Made by a program: the position numbers and the translations under genes
Part shown: in pieces, positions 8,154 to 16,472 of the stretch
Position numbering within the stretch: the stretch's first letter is position 1
Layout: every line of letters begins with the position of its first letter
Source: Pelagibius sp040217155
Lineage (GTDB): Bacteria > Pseudomonadota > Alphaproteobacteria > Kiloniellales > Kiloniellaceae
Direction of reading: 5' to 3'
Length of the DNA stretch: 64,000 nucleotides
Assembly (NCBI GenBank): GCA_040217155.1
Contig: JAVJNS010000029.1
Coordinates: forward strand, 152,777 to 216,776
The notes under the pieces: generated by a model
Seen by the model: only the letters and a program-made list of their open reading frames with translations
What the model was told of the DNA's origin: nothing
The model's database searches: none

Positions 8154-9407
8154 GTGAGGCGGTCTGCACGGGGAATCGGCGGTTTGGGGTACCGGACGAA
8201 TTTGATTATCCTCCTGTCTCTGCTTGGCGTTGCCTCCGCCGGGTCGGCCGTGAGAGCGCAGGAAGGAGAGCGCCCCGCGGCGGTCTTCGACCGGCCGCGC
8301 TCGGGTTATGATCCCAAGGGCATCGACCTCGGCGGGTTCCGCCTGTTCCCGAGAGCTGCTATCACCGAGAGTTACGATGACAACATCTTCGCCGAAGATA
8401 GCGGCACCAAAGCGGACCTCATTACCTCGACCACGGCAGCCTTGCTGGCCGAGAGCGAATGGTCGCGCCACGCGCTTTCCGTTGAGGCCCGGTTGCGCCA
8501 TCAGAAGTTCCTCGACAACGACGATCAGGACCGCACCGAATACCTCGTGCGGCCAAGTCTGCGTCTCGATCTGGCGGAGCGCAGCGAGGCGACGCTTTCC
8601 ACCGAATACAGCCGCCGCACCGTCGGCCGCGACGATCCGGAAGACGGCGGCGACGAGGATCCCACCGAGTTCGACCGCTTCGAGACGCGGGGCGAGGTCA
8701 TCGGCCGCGCCAACCGCACCTTCTTCGGCCTCAACGGCCAATTGCGCCGCGACGACTATATCGCCGGCCGTGACAGCGACCGCGACCGCAGCGAATACCG
8801 TTTTGGACTGCCGCTCGGCTACGAGGTTTCCGCCATGACCGACGTGGTTCTGGAACCCTTTCTGCGTTGGCGCGACTTCGACGAATTGGATTCCACCGGA
8901 GCCGATCGCGATGCGCGGGCCACCGGCGCGACTGTCGGGGTCGATACGGAACTGACCAGTCTGGTTCACTTCAACTTCGACGTCGGTTTCATCGCCAACG
9001 ATTTTCAGGACGACCGCTTCGACGACAACGTCGATCTGATCTTCGGCGGCGAAGTGGTGTGGTATGCGACCGGCATGACCACCGTGAAGGCAAAGGCGGC
9101 AAGGCGCGACATCTCCACCAGCCAGCCGGGTGCCTCGTCGAAGACGCAGAGCAACTTCGGCGTCGAAGTCCAGCATGAGCTGCGAAGAAACATCCTGCTG
9201 GGCGGCGAAATCAACTACATCAACGACGACTTCCGCGAGATCGACCGGAGCGACGACCGCGGCGTCTTTTCCCTCAGTGCGGAATACCTGCTGAACAACT
9301 ACGTCTCCGTGGCGGCGGACTATCGCTATGAGCAGCGCTGGTCGGATGCCGGCAATGAAGATTTCAGCCGCAACATCGTGACTCTCGGTCTAAGGACGCG
9401 CTTTTAA
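8154..9407 (+). CDS. Outer-membrane beta-barrel protein of the polysaccharide locus
   Basis: A 417-residue protein with an N-terminal signal peptide ending near VRAQ (residues 34-36) and then alternating aromatic/charged strands typical of a barrel (AITESYDDNIF, HFNFDVGFIANDF, VSVAADYRYEQRW). It ends LGLRTRF, with the terminal Phe favoured by the Bam machinery. It starts with GTG only 3 bases after the Wza-like gene, so it belongs to the export operon. Similar barrels accompany alphaproteobacterial exopolysaccharide clusters and may assist secretion. The role is inferred from position. Confidence 0.8.
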   Translation: MRRSARGIGGLGYRTNLIILLSLLGVASAGSAVRAQEGERPAAVFDRPRSGYDPKGIDLGGFRLFPRAAITESYDDNIFAEDSGTKADLITSTTAALLAESEWSRHALSVEARLRHQKFLDNDDQDRTEYLVRPSLRLDLAERSEATLSTEYSRRTVGRDDPEDGGDEDPTEFDRFETRGEVIGRANRTFFGLNGQLRRDDYIAGRDSDRDRSEYRFGLPLGYEVSAMTDVVLEPFLRWRDFDELDSTGADRDARATGATVGVDTELTSLVHFNFDVGFIANDFQDDRFDDNVDLIFGGEVVWYATGMTTVKAKAARRDISTSQPGASSKTQSNFGVEVQHELRRNILLGGEINYINDDFREIDRSDDRGVFSLSAEYLLNNYVSVAADYRYEQRWSDAGNEDFSRNIVTLGLRTRF

Positions 9408-10822
9408 GAAGGCCAGCGCGGCGGATGACTGCCCAGGGGCACCGCGGGCTGCGCCCAGCGGGCCGGTGTCGCCGACATCTGTGCCGCGTGCCGGACGGCC
9501 GCGAGGCGCCCGAATGCGGAGTCGCTCTGCTCCAGAAAAAGGCCGATGGCCGCCGCATCGGGTGCCGCACAGGCCGGTCCGCCGGCAATGCGTCCGAGAC
9601 CCTGGAGCCAGCGGCCGCTGCGCGCCAGGGAGACCCGCACATGCCAACTGCCCCCCTCTTCGGCGCGGCGCTTCAGGGCGGCGATGGCGCCCAGTGCCAT
9701 GAGATAGCCCGACGCATGGTCAAGCGCCTGGCAGGGCAGTTCCTTGGGGCCTACGATGCCGAAGGCTTCCGCTTCGGCGTGATTGATGCCGCTGGCGGTC
9801 TGCACCAGGGAGTCGAAGCCACGCCGCTCGGCCCAGGGGCCGGCATAGCCATAGGCCGAGAGCGAGACGTAGACGATGCCGGGACGCCGTGCCGCGGCCT
9901 GACTGGGCGAGAAGCCAAGTCCAGCGATAGCGCCGGGCCGATAGCCCTGCACGAAGACGTCGGCGTCGCTCAGCAGGGCATTCAGAGTCTCATGGCCCTC
10001 AGCTTCCTCAAGGTCGAGGTGAGCGGAAAACTTACCGCGCCCGGTGTCGATCACCAGGGGCGCTATAAAAGGCAGGCGGGGGGAGGCGATGCGCAGCACT
10101 TCGGCGCCGTGCGCCGCCAGGGTCCGGCCGCAGACGGGCCCGGCGATGATGCGGGTCAGGTCGAGCACGCGCAGCCCCTCCAGGGGCCGGGCCGCCGGGG
10201 TCAGCGGCCGCGGCGGCGCGTCGCCGATGCGCTCCAGGGCGACCAGCGGCTGTTCCGCCAAGGCGGCGCCCTGCGGCGTCGCCAGCCAGTCCTCCGGACC
10301 GCGCATCATGGTGGCGACCAGGCCGCGCTCGGCCACCGCGTCCTCGAACACGTCGGCCTGCCAGCCGTCGAGGGCGGCCTGCACCGCCTCGCGCGCGTCG
10401 GCGCAGCCCAGCAGATCGAGGATGCCGTCGTGGTGGTGGGGGAAATTGGTGTGAATACGGACCCAGCGCCCGTCGCCGCAGCGATAGGTACCGGCGATGG
10501 CGTCCCAGAGGCGGGCCGAAGGCTTGCCGTCCACCTGGTAAAGACGCTCGCTGCGGTACTCCAGCGCGGCGTGCTGCATATCGACGGCAATCTCCTGCGG
10601 CCCGCCGCCGCGCAGCCGCCACAGTTCGGCCGCCGCCGTGGCGGCCGCGGCGATGGTCGCCTGCGCCACCGTTCCGACGGCGAAGGAGGAGGGCAGCACC
10701 GGCTCGCGGCCGGTCAGCGTCACGGCCTCCGCCAGAGCCGGGCGCAGCGCGACGCCGGCCAAGAGGTCCCTCAGGACATCGCGCGGCGCCGGCGGCGGAC
10801 CCTCTGGAAAGCTGCCGCTCAT
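9404..10822 (-). CDS. CoA-transferase family III (CaiB/BaiF) with unusual domain order
   Basis: A 472-residue protein. The classical CaiB N-terminal core (PLEGLRVLDLTRIIAGPVCG) starts only at residue 213. The conserved Asp that forms the acyl-anhydride in this family is D337 in RRGFDSLVQTASGI. The first 210 residues resemble the part that usually follows the core (TYRCGDGRWVRIHTNFPHH), so the chain looks permuted or fused. It would move CoA between carboxylates. The ATG at 10822 has a GAGGAAA site; the open frame upstream to 11041 lacks support. It is divergent from the TRAP operon, suggesting CoA activation of the imported acid. Its 3' end overlaps the barrel gene by 4 bases. Confidence 0.83.
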   Translation of the reverse strand: MSGSFPEGPPPAPRDVLRDLLAGVALRPALAEAVTLTGREPVLPSSFAVGTVAQATIAAAATAAAELWRLRGGGPQEIAVDMQHAALEYRSERLYQVDGKPSARLWDAIAGTYRCGDGRWVRIHTNFPHHHDGILDLLGCADAREAVQAALDGWQADVFEDAVAERGLVATMMRGPEDWLATPQGAALAEQPLVALERIGDAPPRPLTPAARPLEGLRVLDLTRIIAGPVCGRTLAAHGAEVLRIASPRLPFIAPLVIDTGRGKFSAHLDLEEAEGHETLNALLSDADVFVQGYRPGAIAGLGFSPSQAAARRPGIVYVSLSAYGYAGPWAERRGFDSLVQTASGINHAEAEAFGIVGPKELPCQALDHASGYLMALGAIAALKRRAEEGGSWHVRVSLARSGRWLQGLGRIAGGPACAAPDAAAIGLFLEQSDSAFGRLAAVRHAAQMSATPARWAQPAVPLGSHPPRWPS

Positions 10823-11160
10823 GTCGTTTCCTCTTCTCGCGCCTGAAACTTTCTGCGCCGGTTTTTTGCCGGCGTCGTGGGACGGAGATCCCCGTGCCGA
10901 TGCGACCGTCCAGCAGTCTAGTCTTTCGGGACAACGCCCATAAACGGTAAATTTCGGCTGCCTTGCTACCTTAGGCATACTAGTCAAGGCAGCCGCCTTG
11001 ACCGCCGCCGCCGCCTTGCGATCTAATCGAGGCCATACCAATCGGCGAGATCCGGACTCTCGTGACCGCGGCCACTGCGTTCACCTGTCCTGTCAACACT
11101 GCGCCGAAATCGACTGCGGCGGCCAGTTGGGCGTTGCTATCAGCACGAAAGGGGGCAGCA
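10823..11160. other. Divergent promoter region of CoA-transferase and TRAP genes
   Basis: A 338-bp non-coding stretch between divergent genes. The one clear structure is a perfect 11-bp inverted repeat at 10955-10965 and 10985-10995. A short GCC/CCG-rich run follows at about 10993-11020. No regulator gene lies next to it and no clear core promoter was identified. Confidence 0.5.
10955..10995. promoter_or_regulatory. 11-bp inverted repeat, possible operator
   Basis: CGGCTGCCTTG at 10955-10965 is exactly mirrored by CAAGGCAGCCG at 10985-10995, with a 19-bp spacer that is richer in A/T (contains TTAGGCATACTAGT). It lies 166 bp before the TRAP binding-protein start and 133 bp before the CoA-transferase start. 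The arms are spaced about three helical turns apart, which fits binding by a dimeric or tetrameric regulator. A transcript hairpin is the alternative. Confidence 0.45.
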
Positions 11161-12168
11161 ATGAAAGCCACGAGACGGAGTTTATTTGGATTGATGACGG
11201 CGGCGCTCGCCGCCGGCTTTGTGTTGTCGGGCGCGCAGGCGGCAGAAGAATGGCGTATGGCCCACAAGATGCCGCCGGACAGCCCTGAAGGGAAGGTGTT
11301 CCAGCGCTTCGCCGATCTGACGGAGGACTACAGCGGCGGTGAACTGAAGATCAAGGTCTATCCGAACGAACAGCTTGGCAAGACCGAAGCCACGATGGAG
11401 CAGTTGAAGCTCGGCACCGTGCAGCTCTATGCCGAGGGCTCCACCTACATGAAGAAGTGGGTGCCGGACATTACCTGGATCAGTGCCGCCTTTCTCTTCG
11501 ATGACCGCGAGCACTGGGTGCGTTTCATGAACACCGACATGGTCAAGGACTGGTTCGCCAAGGCGTCCAGCCAGGCCGGTGTCGGCGTGCTCGGCGATCC
11601 GACGGCCATTATCCGCGGTCCCTACCGCGTCATGGTCACCAATACCGACGTCAAGAACTACGACGACCTTCAGGGTGTGAAGCTGCGCATGCATCCTAAC
11701 AAGATGGCTATTGCGACCTGGACTCATCTCGGCGCCGACGTGAAGACGCTGGCTTGGACCGATGTCTATCAGGCGATCGACAAGAACATCGTGAATGCGG
11801 TGAACAGCCCCATCGCCCTGGTGGAGAGCATGCGTTTCTACGAGGTGGCGCCGCACATCGTTCGGCACGACGAATACTATCAGTCGATCGGCTTCATGGT
11901 GAACCAGAAGGCCTACGACGAGCTGTCGGACAACCTGAAGGACGCCTTGAACCGCGCCTATGCCGACGCCGGCGCCTACAGCCACGAAATCATGGGCAAG
12001 ACAGCCGACGAATCGATCCGGCGCATGAAGGCACAGGGCGTCACCTTCGTCGAGATCGACCGGGCGCCGCTGGTCCAGTCGATGGTCAAGTTCTACCAGA
12101 ACCTGGAAGAGCAGGGCGAGCTGCCCGAAGGCTTCCTGGCGATGGTCGAAAAAACCCGCGAGAACTGA
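11161..12168 (+). CDS. TRAP transporter substrate-binding protein, DctP family
   Basis: A 335-residue periplasmic protein with a signal peptide (KATRRSLFG, hydrophobic stretch, cleavage after SGAQA). The mature part shows DctP features: HKMPPDSPEGKVFQRFADL, YPNEQLGKTEATMEQLKLG, and LRMHPNKMAI near the position of the carboxylate-binding Arg. It binds an organic acid and delivers it to the two membrane subunits encoded just downstream. ATG 11161 has an AGGGGGCAGC site and a proper signal peptide, whereas the frame from 11062 would add an implausible leader. The ligand is unknown, probably a carboxylate that the divergent CoA-transferase can activate. Confidence 0.9.
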   Translation: MKATRRSLFGLMTAALAAGFVLSGAQAAEEWRMAHKMPPDSPEGKVFQRFADLTEDYSGGELKIKVYPNEQLGKTEATMEQLKLGTVQLYAEGSTYMKKWVPDITWISAAFLFDDREHWVRFMNTDMVKDWFAKASSQAGVGVLGDPTAIIRGPYRVMVTNTDVKNYDDLQGVKLRMHPNKMAIATWTHLGADVKTLAWTDVYQAIDKNIVNAVNSPIALVESMRFYEVAPHIVRHDEYYQSIGFMVNQKAYDELSDNLKDALNRAYADAGAYSHEIMGKTADESIRRMKAQGVTFVEIDRAPLVQSMVKFYQNLEEQGELPEGFLAMVEKTREN

Positions 12169-12187
12169 GCCGGAGGTGCTGAGCGGC

Positions 12188-12751
12188 ATGGGAAGTCCTC
12201 CCGCCGGCGGATCGCCCGGCGGAGCAGAACGGATTGTTGTCCGCTTGGACGAGGCGCTCGAGAAACTCGGGCGCCTCTTCCTCGTCATTGCGAACCTCTG
12301 TCTGCTCCTCATGCTGATCGGCACCGCGGCGACCATCCTGCTGCGCCCCATCAACCTGTCCTACTATTGGATCTGGCCCTGGACGATGCAGTTCTTCGTC
12401 TGGATGTCGTTCTTCGGTTTCTATGCCGTCTACCGCTTTCGCAAGGACATCGCCGTCGACTTCGTGGCCTTGCGGCTCGGCCGTGGCGCCATGGTGGCGA
12501 CCCGCTACTTCGCCGCCCTCGTCACCCTGGCGGTGGTCGGACTGATCCTGTGGCAGATGCCGACCATCATCGAATCCCAGGTCGGGGTGATCGATGCCGT
12601 GGTCACCCCCTGGGGCGAGCTGGAGCGCTACACTCTCTCGATTCCCCTGGGCCTGTCCTGCCTGCTGATTTTCATCAACGCGCTGCTCGACCTGGCCAAG
12701 GCCGCCCTCGGCTGGCCGGAGCCGCACGAGTTGCCGGCCGGCGACAGTTAG
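12188..12751 (+). CDS. TRAP transporter small permease, DctQ family
   Basis: A 187-residue membrane protein with four hydrophobic segments and the DctQ-type second segment WPWTMQFFVWMSFFGFYAVY. It is the small subunit that bridges the binding protein and DctM. ATG 12188 is chosen because a GGAGG site at 12172-12176 is well spaced for it; GTG 12176 would overlap that site. It follows the binding-protein gene by about 20 bases. Confidence 0.88.
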   Translation: MGSPPAGGSPGGAERIVVRLDEALEKLGRLFLVIANLCLLLMLIGTAATILLRPINLSYYWIWPWTMQFFVWMSFFGFYAVYRFRKDIAVDFVALRLGRGAMVATRYFAALVTLAVVGLILWQMPTIIESQVGVIDAVVTPWGELERYTLSIPLGLSCLLIFINALLDLAKAALGWPEPHELPAGDS

Positions 12752-12763
12752 GGCACTTCTGTT

Positions 12764-14065
12764 ATGGCGATTGTTCTTTTCGTTGCCTTCATCGCCCTCA
12801 TCCTGCTGCGGGTGCCGATCTCCATGGCGATCGGCGCGGCCGTGCTGCTGGCCTTCGCGACCTCCGATTTCTCCGATGCCCTCTACATCGTGCCGCAGCA
12901 GATTCTCGAGGGGGTCAACAAGCCCTCCCTGGCCGCGGTGCCCTTCTTCATCATGGCCGGCAACCTGATGAACGTGGTCGGTATGACCGACCGCATTTTC
13001 AACTTCGCCAATGCCCTGGTCGGGCACTTCAAGGCCGGCCTGGCCCAGGTCAACGTGCTCTCCTCGATGATCTTCGCCGGGGTCTCCGGCGCCGCGGTGG
13101 CGGACTGCGCCGGGCTCGGTACCATCGAGATCAAGGCGATGAAGGAGCGTGGCTACAAACCCGAGTTCGCCGCCGCCGTCACCGTCTGCTCTGCGGTGGT
13201 CGGTCCGATCATCCCGCCTTCCATCGGCCTCGTCGTTTATGCCTTCCTGGCGCAGCAGTCGATCGAGCGCATGTTCCTGGCCGGATTGGTGCCGGGAATC
13301 ATCGTCGGCCTGGCGCTGATGGCCTTCAACCGCATGCTGGCGATCCGCCACGACTTCCCGACCCAACCGCGCGCCGACCGGCATACCGTGCTGCATACCG
13401 GGCGCGACGGTATTCTGGCCCTGGTGGCGCCGGGCATCATTCTGGGCTCGATCCTCGGCGGCTTCGTCACCGCGACCGAGGCCGGGGTACTGGCCTGCCT
13501 CTACACGCTGCTGCTGGGCGCCGCCTACCGCAGCCTCACCTGGGCGAGGCTCTGGCAGGCCCTGACTGACACCATGATGATGACCGCGGTGATCATGATC
13601 ATCATCGGTTTCTCCATCGCCATGGGCTGGCTGCTGGCCATAGAGCAGGTTCCGCAACTGCTCGGCGACGCGATCTTTTCGGTGACCGAGAGCCGCGCCG
13701 TCTTCCTCGCCCTGATGATCGTCTTCGTGCTGCTCATCGGCTGCGTGGTCGAGGGTGTGCCGGCCAAGCTGATGCTGGTGCCGATGCTGCTGCCGGTGGT
13801 CGACAGCTTCGGCGTCGACCGCGTGCACTTCGGAATCGTTCTGCAATTGGCGCTGCTGATCGGCATCGCCACGCCGCCCATGGGCATCGGCCTCTACATC
13901 ATGGTCGAGGTCGGCAAGGTGCCCTTCGAGAAGGTCACCATGGCGGTGCTGCCCTTCCTCATTCCCCTGATCGTGGTGCTGATCCTGATCACCTACGTGC
14001 CGGCGCTGACCCTCTGGCTGCCCGATCTGGTGCTCGGCCCCGACAAGCAAATTCTGCTGAATTGA
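12764..14065 (+). CDS. TRAP transporter large permease, DctM family
   Basis: A 433-residue polytopic protein carrying the sodium-driven transport pathway. Family landmarks include AVPFFIMAGNLMN near residue 65, the SGAAVADCAGLGTIEIKAMK block near residue 110, VGPIIPPSIGLVVYAF, and the C-terminal HFGIVLQLALLIGIATPPMG. Length is standard. It starts 12 bases after the DctQ gene and completes the dctPQM operon. Its end faces the stop of the RraA-like gene 11 bases away. Confidence 0.93.
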   Translation: MAIVLFVAFIALILLRVPISMAIGAAVLLAFATSDFSDALYIVPQQILEGVNKPSLAAVPFFIMAGNLMNVVGMTDRIFNFANALVGHFKAGLAQVNVLSSMIFAGVSGAAVADCAGLGTIEIKAMKERGYKPEFAAAVTVCSAVVGPIIPPSIGLVVYAFLAQQSIERMFLAGLVPGIIVGLALMAFNRMLAIRHDFPTQPRADRHTVLHTGRDGILALVAPGIILGSILGGFVTATEAGVLACLYTLLLGAAYRSLTWARLWQALTDTMMMTAVIMIIIGFSIAMGWLLAIEQVPQLLGDAIFSVTESRAVFLALMIVFVLLIGCVVEGVPAKLMLVPMLLPVVDSFGVDRVHFGIVLQLALLIGIATPPMGIGLYIMVEVGKVPFEKVTMAVLPFLIPLIVVLILITYVPALTLWLPDLVLGPDKQILLN

Positions 14066-14076
14066 GAACGCTACCC

Positions 14077-14739
14077 CTATTGCTTGGCCAGAACCATGGC
14101 GCTGGCGCCGGTCCGTTCGCCGAGTTTCTCGCCGGCCAGCAAGCGCTTGTGGCCCTCCATCTCGCCGGCCTGCTTGCCGAGCGCCCAGTCGATGTCGGCC
14201 CCGGCTTCGTCCGGCGGCATGACCAGGGCGCCGCTGAAATCGGCCAGCACCACGTCGCCGGGGATGACCACCGCGCCGCCGCAGCTAACCGGCACGTTGA
14301 AGCTGCCGCCGATGTCGTAGAGCCGCGTGGTGATCGGCGCGGCGCCGCGGCACCAGACCGGCAGGTCGAGATCCTCGATCTCCGGCACGTCGGTGCAGGG
14401 CCCGTCGATGACCACGCCGCTGCAGCCGCTGGCCTTGATCGCCGCAGCCACGCCGCCGCCGAGACAGGCGTGCTTGTGGTCGCCGAGACGATCGATGACC
14501 AGCACGTCGCCGGGGCGCAGGAACTGTATGATGTGGTGCAGCAGCGTCGAGTCCTGGCCGGGCAGGGCGAGGGTGACGGCGGTGCCGGCGACGCGCCGGC
14601 CGGGCAGGATGCATTGGATGGCCTTGTCGACGAAACCCATGTGGCGCCTGTGGCCGATGGTGGCGGTCTCGGCGCGGCTGGCCTTGTCCTGAAGGGAAGC
14701 GTCGATCTGCGCCGGCATCGGCCGGGTCGTGTAGGTCAT
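14077..14739 (-). CDS. RraA-like / HMG aldolase family protein
   Basis: A 220-residue protein of the RraA fold, with the core PGDVLVIDRLGDHKHACLGGG (written in part), GCSGVVIDGPCTDVPEI and VVIPGDVVLADFSGALV. Non-RraA members act as 4-hydroxy-4-methyl-2-oxoglutarate/4-carboxy-4-hydroxy-2-oxoadipate aldolases or oxaloacetate decarboxylases. The G-x-x-x-D-G and R/D metal-site positions are present in outline (DG at VVIDGPC, with C where Arg is common). ATG 14739 has a GGAGAC site; the frame upstream to 14805 is not needed. It is divergent from the GGT-like gene and beside the TRAP operon, so a catabolic role is likelier than RNase E inhibition. Confidence 0.82.
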   Translation of the reverse strand: MTYTTRPMPAQIDASLQDKASRAETATIGHRRHMGFVDKAIQCILPGRRVAGTAVTLALPGQDSTLLHHIIQFLRPGDVLVIDRLGDHKHACLGGGVAAAIKASGCSGVVIDGPCTDVPEIEDLDLPVWCRGAAPITTRLYDIGGSFNVPVSCGGAVVIPGDVVLADFSGALVMPPDEAGADIDWALGKQAGEMEGHKRLLAGEKLGERTGASAMVLAKQ

Positions 14740-14840
14740 CGGTTCTGTCTCCGGACTTGCGTTGTGCCTTATGTTCTTCATAGCGGCTGTGGCGCGCAAT
14801 TGCACGGTGAACGGCGGAATAGACTCAAAGGGAGCGGGTT

Positions 14841-16433
14841 GTGAACGAAAACGTTGAGCAGTGGCGGGTCGGCAAGCAGGCCGTGACCTCCAAGCATGGC
14901 GCGGTGGCGTCGCAGCACTGGCTGGCGGCGAAGGCCGGGGCGGCGATGCTGGCCGAGGGCGGCAACGCGGTGGATGCCGCCGTCGCCTGCGCCATGGCGC
15001 TCAATGTCGTGGAGCCGTGGATGTGCGGCCTCGGCGGCAGCGGCTTCCTGCTGGTGTGGCTGGCCAGTGAAAAGCGCGCGCGGGTGGTGAACTTTCAGGG
15101 CATGCTGCCCCGGGCCATCGATTCCGCCGACTATCCGCTCGACCCGGCGGAGCCGGTCTCGCTCATGGGCTATCCGGGGGTGAGGGACCAGGCCAATGTG
15201 CGCGGCTACGGGTCGATCACCGTGCCCGGTGCCGTGGCGGGGCTCGGCCATACGCTGGAGCGCTATGGAAAGTTGCCCTGGGCACGGGTCATGGACCCGG
15301 CGGTCCGCCTCGCCGAGCGCGGCCTGCCGGTCGACTGGCACGCGACCCTGCAGGTCGGCCTCGCCATGGATCTGCTGCGCCGCGACCCGGCGGCCGGCGA
15401 GATCTACCTGCCGGGCGGGGTGCCGCCCCAGCCGGAGACCTACCGTCCCGCCCCGGCTTTGACGGCGACGCTGAAGACTCTGGCGGCGCAAGGGCCGCGC
15501 TCCTTCTATGAAGGGGATCTGGCCGAAACCATAGCCGCCGACCTGCAGGCCGGCGGATCGCGCATCGGCGGCAGCGATCTGGCGGCCTACCAGGTCGAAG
15601 AACTTGAGCCCTTGAGCGGCCGCCACCGGGGCTGCGACGTGCACACCGCCGGCGAGACCTCCGGCGGCGTCCGGCTGCTCGACATGTTGAAATATGTCGA
15701 AGCGAAGCTGCAGCCCGGCGGGGACGTCGGCCCCGAGACCTGGATCGCCTATGCCCGCGGCCTCGACGCGGCCTTCGAGACTCACAAGCGCAAGGTCGGG
15801 CTCGACCAGCAGGGCGGCTGCACCTCGCACATGAGCGCGGTCGACGCCGAGGGCAACATGGTGGCCCTGACCTACACCCTGTTGAATCGCTTCGGCAGCG
15901 GCGTGGTGCTGCCGCGGAGCGGCCTCCTGATGAACAACTCGGTCTCCTACTTCGATCCGAGGCCCGGCAACCCAGTCTCCCTGGGCGGCGGCAGGCGCAT
16001 CAACTCGTCCAACATGTGCCCGACCATCGCCACGCGCGACGGCGCGGCGCTGTTCGCCGTCGGGGCTTCCGGCGCCAACCACATCGTGCCCTGCACGGCG
16101 CAGCTGACGGCGCTGCTGCTCGACTACGGCCTCGGTCTGGAAGACGCTTTCCACAGGCCGCGTATCGACGCCTCGGCGCGCGGTTCGATCCGCGCCGACC
16201 CGGCCCTGGGCGCGGCGGCATTGTCTGAACTGAGGAAAGTCTTCGAAGTCGAGGTGGCGCAGCTTCTGGTCTTCCCCAAGCTGTACTCCTGCCCGTCGGG
16301 CGTGGCGCGCGATCCGCAAGCGGGAACCTGCTGGGGAATCTCCGATATCTCCTCGCCGGTCGCCGGCGCGGCGACCCCGGCGCCCTTCGATCTCGGCGAG
16401 GACGGCGTGAAAGCCGATCAGCCGCGTGCCTGA
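14841..16433 (+). CDS. Gamma-glutamyltransferase family Ntn-hydrolase
   Basis: A 530-residue protein with the GGT layout. GGNAVDAAVACAMALNVVEP near residue 40 and the GLGGSGFLLVW segment belong to the large subunit. The autocleavage and nucleophile site is Thr 328 in CTSHMSAVDAEGN. FGSGVVLPRSGLLMNN and GASGANHIVPCTAQ follow in the small-subunit part. No clear signal peptide is visible, unlike periplasmic GGT, so it may act in the cytoplasm on an amide or gamma-glutamyl-like compound. GTG 14841 follows an AAGGGAG site. Its position next to TRAP, CoA-transferase and RraA-like genes suggests a shared, unidentified substrate. Confidence 0.88.
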   Translation: MNENVEQWRVGKQAVTSKHGAVASQHWLAAKAGAAMLAEGGNAVDAAVACAMALNVVEPWMCGLGGSGFLLVWLASEKRARVVNFQGMLPRAIDSADYPLDPAEPVSLMGYPGVRDQANVRGYGSITVPGAVAGLGHTLERYGKLPWARVMDPAVRLAERGLPVDWHATLQVGLAMDLLRRDPAAGEIYLPGGVPPQPETYRPAPALTATLKTLAAQGPRSFYEGDLAETIAADLQAGGSRIGGSDLAAYQVEELEPLSGRHRGCDVHTAGETSGGVRLLDMLKYVEAKLQPGGDVGPETWIAYARGLDAAFETHKRKVGLDQQGGCTSHMSAVDAEGNMVALTYTLLNRFGSGVVLPRSGLLMNNSVSYFDPRPGNPVSLGGGRRINSSNMCPTIATRDGAALFAVGASGANHIVPCTAQLTALLLDYGLGLEDAFHRPRIDASARGSIRADPALGAAALSELRKVFEVEVAQLLVFPKLYSCPSGVARDPQAGTCWGISDISSPVAGAATPAPFDLGEDGVKADQPRA

Positions 16434-16472
16434 ACCGCGGCAGCCATAGCGACGAAGAAAGTCTGCCATGAC

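Noticed and set aside
12086..14050. Open frame of 654 codons on the minus strand over the first dctM
   Set aside because: Antisense to TRAP permeases and dominated by His/Gln/Asp/Glu runs that reflect the reverse of hydrophobic codons.
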